A stretch of 64,000 nt of DNA from Eupeodes corollae (lineage: Eukaryota; Arthropoda; Insecta; Diptera; Syrphidae). The stretch is taken from assembly GCF_945859685.1 (NCBI RefSeq), contig NC_079147.1, positions 19,881,289-19,945,288 on the forward strand, in the 5' to 3' direction. The position numbers and the translations under genes are program-made. Each line of letters starts with the position of its first letter. Position 1 is the first letter of the stretch. Below are positions 11,789-23,760 of this stretch, one piece after another. Under the pieces are notes generated by a model, which worked only from the letters and a program-made list of their open reading frames with translations, did not search any database and was not told the origin of the DNA.

Positions 11789-12624
11789 ATGACGCTCTCA
11801 TCTTTCTTTGACAGGGTCCAGGCCTCAGCGCCATAAATGAGAACCGGGATGATGAGCTCCTGGGTTTTTTCCAAGATCTGCCGTAGTGTGAATATTTGGT
11901 CGATAGTGGACTTTCCTGGTCTGAAGCCACACTGGTAAGGACCAATCAGGTTGTTGACGAATGGCTTCAGACGTTCACATAATACGGCAGAGAGGATCTT
12001 ATACGCAATGTTAAGGAGACTAATGCCTCTGTAGTTGGCGTAATTTTGAGGATCACCTTTATTATGTATCGGGCATACTATGCTGAGATTCCACTCATCG
12101 GCCATGCTTTCTTCCGACCATATTTTGCAGATGAGTTGGTGCATGCTCTGTACCAAGTCATCGCCTGCTGCTTTGAATAGTTCGGCGGTGATGCCGTCAG
12201 CTCCAGCAGCTTTGTTTGACTTAAGTTTAGATATAGCTATCTTCACTTCGTCAAGGTCGGGTAGGCGGAATTGTTGATCTGCGTCGCCGAGGTTGAGTGG
12301 TTTTATCTCCCTTACAGCGGAATTCGGTTCGTCATCGCCGTTATATAATTTGGAGAAGTGACCTTTCCATATTCTCAGCATCCACTGCGGTTCTACTACG
12401 ATGTTCCCCTGATCGTCTTTACAGGCTTCGGTTCGTGGCTGGTACCCTTGGGAGGTTTTTTTTACCTTTTGGTAAAATTTACGAACCTCATTCCTGTTGT
12501 GACATCCCTCTATCTCCTCGATCGCGCGCTTTTCATGCTCTCTTTTTTTCCGTCTAAGAAGCCGGTGTTCCTCTCTCCTCTTCTGCTCGTAGAGCTCGCG
12601 AGCAGCTCTAGTCCTTTTGTGCAT
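11764..12624 (-). pseudogene. RTE reverse-transcriptase ORF with catalytic core deleted
   Basis: A 286-codon frame starts in the basic linker (RRKKREHEKR), continues through the RT N-terminus (AAGADGITAELFKAAGD, NYRGISLLNIAYK, GFRPGKSTIDQ), then jumps directly from QILEKTQEL to PVLIYGAEAWTLSKKDES, a motif from the C-terminal domain. Comparison with 51839-52260 shows that roughly 400 bp carrying motif A and everything to motif C is missing, yet the frame stays open. The end past about 11789 is flanking sequence. Non-functional as RT. Confidence 0.75.
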
Positions 12625-14127
12625 CGCCGTTTTGTATGCCTCTTGTTTTGCTGCGTGAGCTTGCCGGCATTCGTCGTCAAACCAGGGGTTTCGCTGTGGT
12701 GGCCGTGTGAACCTAACACTTCAGAGGCGGCATCTCTGATGGCTGCAATGCAATGTTGCCACTGGTTTTCAATGCTTAATGCAGGAAGCATAGGACTCCT
12801 TAGGAGGCTATTAGAGACTTGATCGGAAAAGGACATGGCAGTCTCTTGCGATTGTAGCCGTCTAACGTCGAATTTTCTCACAGTACTTCCTTGTTTTGGC
12901 TTGGATCGGGATATCCGTAGCCGTACCTTGGCTACAACGAGGTAGTGGTCCGAGTCAATATTGGCCTCTCGGAATGTTCGGATATCGTGGATACTGGAGA
13001 AGTGTCGTGCTTCGATCGCAATGTGGTCAATCTGGTTGACGGTTGATTGATCAGGAGATTTCCATGTCCCCTTGTGGATATTGAGATGCGTGAACTGCGT
13101 ACTAGCTACCAGAACGTCTCGCCCCGCAGCGAAATTGACCAGAATGAATCCGTTGTCGGAGGTGGTGTCGTGCAGGCTGTATCTCCCGATTATGCCACTA
13201 AAGATGTCTTCTCTTCCTAGCTTGGCATTAAAATCTCCTAAGACAATTTTAATGTCATAGCCAGGGCACTGCTCATATGTCTTGTCCAAGAACTCGAAGA
13301 ATTTGTCTTTAGTGTCGTCATCTTTCTCCTCTGTTGGGGCATGCGCGCATATTAGGCTTATGTTGGCGAATTTAGCCTTGATGCGGATTGTCGTGATGCG
13401 CTCGCTCACACTGTTGAAACTCAAGACTTTTTGCCTGAGCCTAGTTCCAACAACAAATCCACACCCAAATAGACGCTGTCTTTGTTCTCGGTAGCAGTCG
13501 CCGTAGTAGATATCGCAGTCTTTTAGTTTGCGTTTGCCCGGTCCATCCCATCGCACTTCTTGGATGGCTGTAATATCTGCCTTGCAGCAGTTTAGGGCTT
13601 CCACTAATTGTTCGGCTGCACGTGGTCTGTTAAGGGACCTAACATTCCACGTACATATCCGAAGTTCGTTGTCCTTATTTCGTTTGCGTGGTTTGTCAAC
13701 AGTGAATCCGTCCGTATCCGAGGCTTGTTGTTGCTTCGAAACTATGATGTTTTTACGTGGCCAGGAAGTCACCCCGACGGCACAACCCCCAACCTGGAGG
13801 GCCAGATCCTTAGTATAACTCCAAGGAAGGGGAGCCGGATGAACCGCTCCTTATAGGCCTGGGCTCCGAATATATCGAAGAAGCCCTATAAGGTGTTCAC
13901 TAAATAGTTCAACCTTACTGGAACTGTAGACGCCACCGTTAATTGTATCTCGAGAATTCGTCAGCTGCCACCTGAATAAGGAGAGGTGCCTTAGTGGAAA
14001 CACCTCTCCCCCCTCAGTCGTTTGCTGCCACAACAACTTTCCACTGGGGTTGGAACCCAATCTCCAGTTGAGGTACTAGGCACCCGATGTTCACCACGGG
14101 GAGGTGAGATTAGGAGTTGATAGACAG
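11789..14127 (-). mobile_element. RTE-type retrotransposon copy, 5' complete, 3' truncated
   Basis: The copy runs on the minus strand from a 5' leader (about 13775-14127, containing the paired accacggggaggtg-type sequence) through endonuclease and partial RT. The left (3') end stops at internal sequence ('gacgctctcatc'), well short of the TTAC-repeat tail seen in the copy at 51451. It therefore lost its own 3' end, together with the RT palm. Confidence 0.8.
12510..13772 (-). CDS. RTE endonuclease-domain ORF (CFDP2-like)
   Basis: A 420-codon open frame encodes the N-terminal AP-like endonuclease of an RTE-clade element, which would nick target DNA to prime reverse transcription. Visible in order are LRICTWNVRSLNR (about residues 36-48), ITAIQEVRW with the catalytic Glu (about 72-80), ICAHAPTEEKDD, IVLGDFNAKLG with the Asp/Asn pair (about 178-188), an NQIDHIAIEA region and the terminal SDHYLVVAK motif (about 273-281). 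All the signature residues I can name are present, so the domain looks intact. A frameshift near 12510-12624 separates it from the RT frame. It shares its 3' part with the RT ORF in another frame, so no full-length protein can be made from this copy. The ATG at 13772 gives the longest frame, but the true start is uncertain. Confidence 0.75.
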   Translation of the reverse strand: MTSWPRKNIIVSKQQQASDTDGFTVDKPRKRNKDNELRICTWNVRSLNRPRAAEQLVEALNCCKADITAIQEVRWDGPGKRKLKDCDIYYGDCYREQRQRLFGCGFVVGTRLRQKVLSFNSVSERITTIRIKAKFANISLICAHAPTEEKDDDTKDKFFEFLDKTYEQCPGYDIKIVLGDFNAKLGREDIFSGIIGRYSLHDTTSDNGFILVNFAAGRDVLVASTQFTHLNIHKGTWKSPDQSTVNQIDHIAIEARHFSSIHDIRTFREANIDSDHYLVVAKVRLRISRSKPKQGSTVRKFDVRRLQSQETAMSFSDQVSNSLLRSPMLPALSIENQWQHCIAAIRDAASEVLGSHGHHSETPGLTTNAGKLTQQNKRHTKRRCTKGLELLASSTSRRGERNTGFLDGKKESMKSARSRR

Positions 14128-15860
14128 AGGTCATTTGTAAAAATATGAGAAATTTGTCCTCTTCCTGGGTTCCTATTTTCGTTGTGAATAACACTCCATT
14201 TGTTAGCTCTTTAGAAAAAGCTAATCTATGACTCCGCTTGTAATTGAGCGAGTTAGTGATTCTGTGTGGCAAATTCTTTTTTCGCACTCATACTGTAGCG
14301 AGAGTTACTTAATATACATAAATCGGATGGTATCCCCACTATTGTTCTGAAGAAAAGTTCTTCAACGCTGGCAAAACCACTGAAGAAGGATTTTCATCTG
14401 TCCTACTCCTCAGGTCTCGTTCCGAGCGGATGGAAAAATGCATTTGACCAGCCTTTTCCCAAAAAAGGCAAATCTTTCTTACCGACTGATTGCACTTACT
14501 TACCTTCTTTCCAAGGTTATAAAAAAGCGGATTAATTATCAGCTCAATAAATATCTCAAAGATCGAAAGGTTTTTAATGACCGACAATACAGCTTTCGTA
14601 GCTATGGGTCCATTGGTGATCTCATGGTTCATCTCACCGAACAGTGGAACAAATCTTTTCATAGTTTTGGAGCAAGTAAGATTATTGCACTTGATATTTC
14701 AAAAGCAGTTGATAGGGTTTGGCATCAGGCTCTCTTTTCGAAAATGGGTGCTTTCTGTTTTTAATTAATCCTTCCTCCATTGGATTGGTAATTACTTTTC
14801 GGATCGCTCAATACAAGTAGTATTGGATGGATTCAAGTCAGAAAACAATAAAATAAATTCTGGTGTGCACCAGGGTTCCGTATTATATTGAACACTTTTA
14901 TCATTTTTATTAATGATCTCCTGTCTGCAACTTCTAATCCAATACATTGTTTCGCTGACGATAGTACTGTTAGCTTTTTATATTCGTTTTCCCACTCACA
15001 TGCCTCTTTTTCGGATGTGGAACTGCAACGGCAAAATATGATAAGCTCATTAAATTCCGATATACATAGCATTGGTGGAGTACAATGGGAAATAAAAGTC
15101 GTATACAATTTAATGCTTCTAAAACCTTATGCTGTCTTGTATTGTTAAAGCGAGATAAACCCTCTTCGCCACTATCAACGTAACGGAAAATCTCGACATC
15201 CTCGGAATGTGCATCAGAAACCACCATTTGTGAAGCGATCACATACATGTGATGTCGCTAAAAATGCCGCAAGAAGTCTAGGTTTTTTGAGGCGTTGCAA
15301 GAAATTTGTCTCTCTGTCTGATCTGATTACAATCTACAAAGCCTATATACGTCCGAAACTTGAATACAACTCATCTCTGGGCTGGTGCTCTAGTAACTTA
15401 TTAAGCCTCTTGGACAGTATTCAAAGAAGATCTTTTTAAAGATTGGTGACATTAACATCATCAACTCCATTACGTCACTCGAACATCGAAGTAAAATTTC
15501 TTGTCTATCTTTTGATTGTCTTTATTTTAACGGACTATACTCTAGTGAAATAGCCAATTGCATTCTTTCCCTTCAACAATTTAACCGTAATACCCGTGCT
15601 TCTGGGAATGCCCATCAGTTTACCCTTAAGCCCACCTTCGTCCGTACTATGAAGTACAGAGATTCATTTCTTAGCCGTCCTACGCGAATGTGGAACGCCT
15701 TGCCATGCTCTTTCTTTCCCTATCATTGCAATATTCAGGAAATCAAAATCAATGTACACAGAAAACTCCTACTCTACCTTTCCCTCTTTTCTAACCCTTA
15801 TTATAAACCTCTAAGTGATTTTTGGCATGCTACTTGAAGTTATTGAAATATTTTATTTGG
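14128..15860 (+). pseudogene. Jockey/CR1-type non-LTR RT, near-complete domain with frameshifts
   Basis: Across several frames the RT domain is readable: DGIPTIVLK-like opening (about 14325), YRLIALTYLLSKV, FRSYGSIGDLMVHLTEQWN (about 14590-14650), motif A in ALDISKAVDRVWH, motif B region near 14860 with a stop, and motif C FADDS intact at about 14950-14965. The thumb and C-terminal parts follow (RSLGFLRRCKKF, IYKAYIRPKLEYNS, RMWNALPCS), ending near 15837. The copy at 60600-62350 is the same family. Multiple stops make it inactive. The clade (jockey or CR1) is not resolved. About 300 bp of AT-rich sequence after it holds nothing else. Confidence 0.8.
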
Positions 15861-16164
15861 ACTTACCAATAAATTATCCAAAATGCAAGACTACATCGCT
15901 TTTTGCAGAATTGTGAAAACCATCACTTCTTAAACTAAAAATAAAATTCTTATATCCCTTTTTTTTAATATTTATTTAAAATCAAAAAAATACGCTCTAA
16001 AATTATATATTATAAAATGGACCAAACATAAGTAAGAATAATTTCGATTACATTTGGAGAACTCTTATCTTATCCGCATAAAAAATATATCCAATTTATA
16101 GCTAAGTTCACATCCTTAAACTTAATACTAAAAGTTGTAGAAGTGAAATACTTAGGTATGTAGA

Positions 16165-17275
16165 AATGGCGATCTCAAGGCAACCTAGCCTGAGATCCAA
16201 TTAGCGCTGTAGTGCGCCGTTTTCATACCAAAAACTCGTTTGACCTTTGATTGAAAGGGATAGATTGATAGAGAAACTTCATAGCGATTATGTTAGAGCC
16301 ATTTTTTCGCATTGAGAAAAAAGACCTAACCTTTGTCTCAGATAGCTCATCGAGTTCTTGAAAGAATGCTTTTCCAAAGCATTTCATTCTCGTGTTTGCC
16401 AAAGCAGGACATTTGCAGAGGAAATGGATTATGGTTTCACTTTCTCTTTGGTCATTACAGCTACGGCAAAAGGTGTTGTAAGAGATACCCAACTTCTCTG
16501 CATGAAGTCCTATAGGCACATGTCCGGTACAAACCGCAACAATCCAGGCTATGTCTTGCCTTGGCCTGCATAGAAGATCGTTTGTACGGGTTTTGTTATA
16601 GGTGGGCCATATCTTCCTAGATATAATGCAGTTGGGTAAATCGCTCCACCTTCGGTTTGATTCAGTTTTGTAGATAGAAAAGATTTTACTCTTCATAGCA
16701 TCAAGAGGAATATTAACCATTTCCGCAAGTGAGCTATGAAATGAAGGGCCGATCCTTGCCTGGCTAGGTCGTCAGCCCGTTAATTTCCCACGATACCACT
16801 ATGGCCCGAAACCAAGATCAGGGTGACACCGAGGTTAATATTCAGGTTCGCAAGCTCATCGCGACATTGCTGGACCAATTTAGATGAGGATATGGCCGAG
16901 TTAATGGCTTTGATAGCTGCCTGACTGTCTGTAAAGATAGCCACATTTCGGTTTTGGTTTGGGGGTTTTGTTTAAGTATCTTACATGCCTCCCTTATTGC
17001 CAGCAATTCAGCCTGAAAAACGCTAGCAAAGTCAGGAAGCCTAAAGGATTTGGCTACATTTAGGGACTCAGAAAAGATCCCAGAACCAACATCTTTGAGC
17101 TGTCAGTAAAGATGGTTGTGTCGAAACCTATCGACACGTTGTCATCCTCCCAATCTTCTCTCGATGGGAAAATAACTTTAAAACCCTTACTAAGGTTCAA
17201 AGTAGGAGTGCAGTAGTCAGTGTCTCGAGATAATATCTGAGGGAATTAATTTCGTAGTGTTGCTGTGTCCAAAAT
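16165..17275 (-). pseudogene. LOA-like retrotransposon 3' end (RNase H and C-terminal zinc motif)
   Basis: The minus strand carries the RNase H domain (about 16740-17160) and then an open frame at 16223-16720. That frame contains a cysteine/histidine motif (FCRSCNDQRESETIIHFLCK) typical of the C-terminal region of I-superfamily elements. The sequence matches the plus-strand copy at about 54020-54800 closely, including the 3' end with a 'ggcgatctcaaggcaacc' block. It is 5' truncated at about 17275, inside the region before RNase H, as is usual for non-LTR insertions. Confidence 0.75.
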
Positions 17276-19029
17276 TATCAAAATGTTGAGACAATTAAGT
17301 GTAAAGGAAGCTTGAACTACACGCAACAACTGTAACTTATTGAACATATTCTTTATTTCACGGACAATCTTTGAATATTATTTCAATAATCATCTTTCCT
17401 GTCCGTGATATTTTCAATAATTTACATTTTTTTTCTCTTAATGAAAAGCAATTCTCCTCACGATTGTCAAGAAGCTAATTTGGTGACTAAATTTTTATAC
17501 AAAACCAAAATCTTATTTCATTTATAATTTTTGAATTTGTATTCAATTCATATTTTTTCCGAAGCCATTTAAGCGAAAATCTGCTCCAATATTTTTGTGT
17601 AATCTTCCATGTAAGTTTGGCGCCACATTTTTGTAACTCAATATGCATAAATATATCCTGAACTTATGTACTCTATATGTGTATAATATTGTCCCTTAAA
17701 GTGCGTGCTCTCACTAGTGCACAAGAGCCTAAAATCCGTTTAAGTCTTGCAATTTATTTTGCCTATCACAACTATCAGCCCAGTATATGACCAAAGTCTG
17801 GGAAGACAATAAGATTGGTCAACTATACAACTTCAATATAGGCAGGCAATATGGCTTCAAGAAAATTACTTTATTCCTCGGATTGGGTTTAGGTAGCCAT
17901 AATTTGCAAAAAAGGAATAAAAGAAAGAAAACTCATACAAGCTATAAGTACTCCTCTTGTCCTTTGACGATCAACGACGACGACGACGCACGACGACTTA
18001 GTTCGACGCCATACATGAATATAAATGAAGGAAAATTAGGTCATACGTGAGCCATTGACTTAATTTATCCGATTGGTGTGTAACAACTTCTTTAAGATAT
18101 CTCCTCCTTGTTCTTGTTATATTCTTGAGCAATTATTTCGAATGGCTAAAGTTTAAGTCCTACCTCCTATATCCTTAAACATGAGGAGTACGAGTAAATT
18201 GTGGTTTACTTTTAACCCCGCACCTTCAAGATTTGCATCAGACAGACCTTCTTGTTTTAGATTTAAATGGCAATAAAATAACACTCTGAACGGTAGAAAG
18301 CTTTTTCTCTTCTCTGGGTTGGTATCATGGGTATTCCACATATAGGTTCATACATGAGACTCATAGGAAAAATACTCACTTGAACATGGAAACGTCCTTC
18401 TTTTCTACCTTATTAATAACACCGACTGTCTGGCGCCAGGACTTAACGTGTTGGCATTTGAAAAATGAAACACACCGAGAGAGTCTGATGCTGTGACTCC
18501 TGGGCGGTCGATGGAGGTGGGATGGGGACATAACTTTAGAAGGAATTTTTGTTGCTTTTTTCAGAAACACGAAACTTACATATTTACATATATAGAGACT
18601 ACATACATGTAGATAAAAAGTATGTAAAACATAGAGTGTTGGCATATCCCACTCTAGAATTATGTTGTGTATTTATTATGTTTTACAATAAAATTGTTAA
18701 AGTTAGGGCTATGGACATTATGGCCTTATATTTTTATATACATACTTCAAAACTTAACTTTTCAAAACGATAACGAAATGACGCATGATTCGGCTAACAT
18801 TACAAAACCCTCATTGTTTCAATTTTTGTAACCTCTTTTCTCAAGAGAATGACAGTGTATTACTGGTTTTTAAGTAAATATTTCAACAGAAATAAGAACC
18901 TGCTTAGAAGCAGTCGTTAGGACTTTTTGTCTAAATGCATAATCAAGCGGAATTTTATTTTGTTGTAATTGGAAATAGTATCCAATTGGTCACACAGGTT
19001 TCAAGGCATCTTTCAAAGGGTATCATGTT
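17276..19029. other. No gene recognised
   Basis: Unassigned sequence. A short GAC/CGA tract lies at about 17977-17998. ORFs here show no motif. Confidence 0.4.
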
Positions 19030-20640
19030 TAGGTTAGGTTAGGTTATAGTGGCTGTCCAAGATGGAAACGGACATACTTAGGCCAGTTTAATGGCCCATT
19101 GTGATACCACATGAATCTTGAGAATTCCTCCTAAGCTAAAGGCACCAACTTGAGTCCCTTACGAAACGTGAGAGGCTGATTATACCGATTTGATTTAGAT
19201 CGTTTAGATTGTTAAAGAAGAATTCTCCTAGGTAATTCTTGCGTTTTCGAGCTAGAGCAGGGCATGTGCAGAGAAGATGAAGAACCGTTTCTTCCTCTTC
19301 TTCGTCCATATACAGTTTCTGCAAAAGTCATTTGAGAATACGCCTAGTCTCGTGGCGTGCTTTCCTATTAAACAGTGTCCGGTTATGACACTTATTATCG
19401 AGCTTATATGCGATCTGCTTAGAGAGAGCACGCACCTTGAACGTTTTAAATCCAATGTTGGCCAGATGTTTTTTGTGACTTGACACGTGGTGACTTTGTT
19501 CCACCTGGTGACTGCCCGCCTGACAGCGTCATGCATTAGCAGCAGTTTACAAGTAGCGATTGGTATGCCAGTACTTGCCAAACGTGGTAGGATGGGCTGT
19601 ACTGTAGCGGCCTGGCTATCAGAGAAAAAACTGATATCAGATGTTTATATCACGTTTTCTTTGAGTCAGGACAAGACTTCTTCTAGCGACAAAAGTTGCG
19701 CCTGGAACACGCTACAATGATTGGGAAGGCGGAATGAGAGGCTTAATTTTAGTCGTTCAGAGTACACACCTCCACCAACCCCTTCTTTTGTTTTTGACCC
19801 ATCTGTGTAAAAATGGATTGACTCCTATATTCCTATATAGAAATCTGGAAGTTTCTGTCGAATTGCAGTCGGGGGATGGTGTAGTCTGTGTGCTTTGGAA
19901 TTGATTCTAAATACCTTAGAATTACGGAGTTTCCAATGTTGTTGTTAGTCCACTGCGATTAAGTTTTGAGGCGAATAGCAGAGCTTGCTGCTATTTGTTT
20001 GTTAAATATGTCAAGATGTGTTAGGTAGAGTAAGGTGTCCAGTGCAGCAGATGAGGTCGTACCAAGCGATCAGCTTATAAATGGACAAGCTGAACGTTGT
20101 CCAATAGTAAATTCAGCGATGCATTAATTGAATTTGTCCATTAGCCGTCTGCATTTTTCAAGCAGCTTTTCATAGCTGGACTAGTTGAAAGAAATTTCTG
20201 GACTAGTTGAAAGCATTTTCTGTAACCTATAGAGGCTTCCAAAGTTTCTTCTATCGTAGGGTATCATAAAAAGTTAGAATTTGCGCTTGTCTGATGTGAC
20301 TGGTCTAGCTCAAAAGATGACTTGGTCTGTTTTATGAGGGTTTAATAGTCAAACCGAAGTTTTTGGCCAAGATGAAAATAATAGATGAGACTTTGTTCAA
20401 TTGATCACTTATATTAGTTAAGAATTTTCCTGTTGCTGGTAGCGGATGGATGATGATACTTTGATCTCTTAACCACTTAGCTCGGTGTTTTTCTGTCTAT
20501 AATGTTTTAAAATACATGTAATCCATTTAATAATGGATTATTCTATTTCTAGATTTGTGAGGGCTATTTTTACTGAACTGTTTTCGACGTTATTGCAAGC
20601 CATTACAATGTCTACGAAAGCAGCCAGTGTAAATGCGCAT
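19030..20640 (-). pseudogene. Second LOA/I-type retrotransposon remnant
   Basis: It is related to but distinct from the family at 16165. On the minus strand RNase H is visible at about 19580-19810: TDGSKTKEGVGGGVYSE, then FQAQLLSLEE, where the usual catalytic Glu appears as Gln, then SDSQAA. Downstream lie the C-terminal region (RWNKVTTCQVTKNIWPT, CVLSLSRSH, HCLIGKHA) and a cysteine/histidine end split over two frames. The 3' terminus at about 19028-19060 carries three TTAGG-like units (ggttaggttaggttat), which are the tail of the element and not telomere. The RT part (to about 20640) is badly decayed. Confidence 0.6.
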
Positions 20641-21436
20641 TCAGTGTTTTTTTTTCAATAATTATCAGTTCTCACCAAGCAGTATAAGATGTATGCATGT
20701 TTCTAAACTTTAGACTTTTGAGTATGTTGGGACGCAATTTGAACTCAGAGAGACATCGTTATATCCACAAAAATACGAGCCAGAAATCGCTTTTAAATTA
20801 TAAAGCAAAAAGTTTATCTTCGAATTAAGTAAATCGATGTTACCTTAAAAAAAGAATATTTGTATTTTATTTCGTTTCAAAAAACTACACCTAATAGCAG
20901 TAAAAAAAATTCTGGATATCCCATATTTATCATTGACAATGTTGAATATTTCTCTATATCGTATTTAAGGTTGAAAAAAGTGGGTTCCCTGTATCCGTCC
21001 TTCTGTCTATCTGTCTTTATGTCCACACCGCTTGAGCCCAAGTCAATTACGTTCAAACTTGAAAATTTATAATTCAAGCATATTGGCGTTACTTTTTTTT
21101 TCATTTTGTTTATAGACTAAAGATATAAATAGTCTACATACGCGTTTTCTGGCCGAAATCTATTTTTCTGTCTCAATAACTTTTGATGATTGTTTTTATT
21201 TCTGATTTAAAAAAATACAATTTTTTATCTCAAAGTATGTCATCAATTTCTTCGGAAATTGAGTTGAAATCATTATAAATACTAAAAATATTAATAAACT
21301 CAAACTAATTAAAAAAACGGTGTACGATTTTCAATTTTTTTTGTTGAAAAATTAAGGTTTTTTTGAGAAATTAAAACGCATTTTAATTTTTGAAAAACTT
21401 TTTTGAACTTCTTGTATCTTTTGAAAACATTACAAA
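20641..21436. other. No gene recognised; diverged repeat
   Basis: AT-rich. A 'gaaaaaagtgggttccctg' segment at about 20973 resembles one at about 24431 (gaaagtgggtccccgattcg), suggesting another unclassified interspersed repeat. No protein was recognised. Confidence 0.3.
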
Positions 21437-21495
21437 AAGAATGTGGGATGCGACCTACACTGATAAATTCCAATCCCGCCAGTCGATTTGTCTTG
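21437..21495 (-). repeat. Isolated 3' terminal motif of the Helentron/HINE-like family
   Basis: A diverged copy of the terminal segment (gggatgcgacctacactg ... aattccaatcccgcc) sits about 120 bp outside the end of the complete copy that follows, in the same orientation. This suggests adjacent or serial insertion, or a duplicated end. Confidence 0.55.
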
Positions 21496-21559
21496 CTTTA
21501 AAGGTAGGTTTTCGTGTTTTCTTAAAAAAGTCGTCAGTTAAACTATTCTAAAAACTTTA

Positions 21560-23060
21560 AAAAGAGGCTGGGATGCGACCCACACTGATAACTTCCCATC
21601 CCGTCTGTCGATTTATCTTGCTTAAAAGTTTGTCCATATGTACTCGTATCAATTTTTACCAAATTTGCGTACTATTTTTAGTAGATTTTATTTTTTTATG
21701 AAATAACGGACTGTTAGATTTTTATAACAAAATATATTAAAAACAATATTTTCTGTGAAATAAAATAAGTTTAAAGCCAATATTTTTAATTTTTGAAAAG
21801 CTATTTGAGCCGAAAGTAAATTTTTACCAAGTTTTAGAATTGTTTTTTTTTTAGAGTTTTTTTTACAAAAAAAACTTTCAATTCGATTTTTTTAAAAAAT
21901 TTACCAAATGTTGAAAACAATATTTTTTTTTAAGATAATATTAGTTTGAAGCTATTATTTCAAAGTTTTTAAAAGATATTTGAGTCGAAAATCATTTTTT
22001 ACCAACTTTTGTTAATTTTTTGTTCGGTTTTTAAATCTTTGTAAAAAAACTATCAAGTCGATTTTTTTCAAACTTTAACTGAATATTGACAACAAGATTT
22101 TTTGAAAGATAAAAATAAATTAAAGCCAATATCTCAAAGTTTTGGAAAGCTATTTGAGTCGAAAATCAATTTTTACCAACTTTTATACATTTTTTTAGGT
22201 TTTTATTTTTTGTAAAAAAAAACTGTCTATTCGATTTTTTTCAAAATTTGTCCTAATGTTAAAAACAATATTTTTTACAAAAAAAAATTAGTAAAAACCT
22301 ATTATCCCAAATTTTTGAAAAGGTATTTAAGTCGAAAATCATTTTTTACCAACTTTTGTTAATTTTTTTTTTTCGAATTTTAATTTTTTTGTAAAAAAAA
22401 CTGTCAATTCGATTTTTTTCAAAAATTTACTGAATGTTGACAACAATATGTTTTGAAAGATAAAAGTAAATTAAAGCCAATATCTCAAAGTCTTGAAAAG
22501 ATATTTGAGTCGAAAATCAATTTTTACCAGCTTTTATTAATTTTTTTTTTTTAGGTTTTTATTTTTTGTAAGAAAACTATCAATTCGATTTCTCTCACCA
22601 TTTTTCAAAATGTTGAAAACAATATTTCTTATAAGATAAGATAAGCTTGAAGCCTAAATTTCAAGTTTTTGAAAAGATATTTGAATCGATATTCAATTTT
22701 TACCAACTTTGAGTAATGTTTTTTTTAGATTTTTATTTTTTATAAAAAAAACTGTCAATTCGATTTTTCTCAAAATTTTACCATATGTCAAAAACATTGT
22801 TTTTCATAGCACAAAATTATCTTAAAGATGAAATCATATTTCAGTCGTAAAATATTGCAGGTGACACATTTTTTTTTCATTTTTATTGATTTATAAAAAA
22901 ACCGTTATAGAGCATATAACGTACGTACACACGCAAGCACAGACATCTTTCTAAAAATCTTTTATTTCGACTCTAGGGACCTTGAAACGTCGAGAAAAGT
23001 CAAAATTTTCAATTTGACAAATCGGACCCATTACAATAACTTCCTATGGGAAGTTAAAAA
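21560..23060 (-). mobile_element. Helentron/HINE-like element with both ends, about 1.5 kb
   Basis: Reverse-oriented copy with both termini. At left is the GAGGCTGGGATG...CCCATCCC end. At right is the hairpin end AACTTCC-TATG-GGAAGTT followed by AAAAA. Between them are about six tandem units of about 173 bp and a shortened 5' block. Sequence jumps from 'aaaccgttata' (about 22915) to 'acgtacgtacacacgc' (about 22930), so about 350 bp of the block present at 37700-38040 is missing. No ORF of note. Confidence 0.65.
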
Positions 23061-23109
23061 TAAACAACAATATTTTGCATATGATTAAAAAGTTTGATTT
23101 TAAATTCTG

Positions 23110-23760
23110 CTTTTGTTAAACCATTTAACCATTTTTTTTTAAATTTTTTTGTAAAAAAATGACTGTTGGATTTTTATACAAAATTTACTGAATTTCGGAA
23201 ACAATATTTTTTGTGAGATAAAAATAGTTTGAAGCTAATATTTTTAAATTTTGAAAACATATTTAAGTCGAAAGTAATTTTTTACCAAGTTTAATTATTG
23301 TTTGTTTTAGGTTTTTATTTTTTTGTAAAAAAGCTGTCAATTTAATTTTAAATAAAATTGTACGGAATGTTAAAAACAATATTTCTTATAAAACCAAATT
23401 AGTTTGAAGCACTTCTTTAATTTTTGAAAAGATATTTGAGTCGATAATTACTTAAGCCTCAATTCTTACAAACTTTTAGCAATGTTTTGTTAAGGTTCTT
23501 ATTTTCTTTAAAACTGTCAATTTAATTTTTCTCAAAATTTAACGAACGTTGAAAACAGTACTTTTTACAAGGTGAAATTAGTTTAAAGCCAATATCTCAA
23601 AGTTTAAAAAAAAATTTGAGTCGAAAATCTTTTTTTAACAACATTTATTAAATTATTTTTTATTTTTTTGTAAAATAAACTGTCAGTAAGATTTTTCCCA
23701 ATATTTATATATATTTATATTGTTTTCTTTGACGGAAAAACTAATTCAGGTGGTGAAAAA
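23110..23760 (-). mobile_element. Helentron/HINE-like tandem-unit fragment
   Basis: Three to four diverged tandem units in reverse orientation ('gactgttgg', 'gctgtcaattt', 'actgtcaattt', 'actgtcagtaag' anchors), without either terminus. It lies about 50 bp beyond the complete copy. Confidence 0.5.

Noticed and set aside
19028..19050. (TTAGG)n-like sequence, possible insect telomere repeat
   Set aside because: Only about three units, at the 3' end of an inverted LOA-like element. This is a retroelement tail, and flies generally lack TTAGG telomeres.
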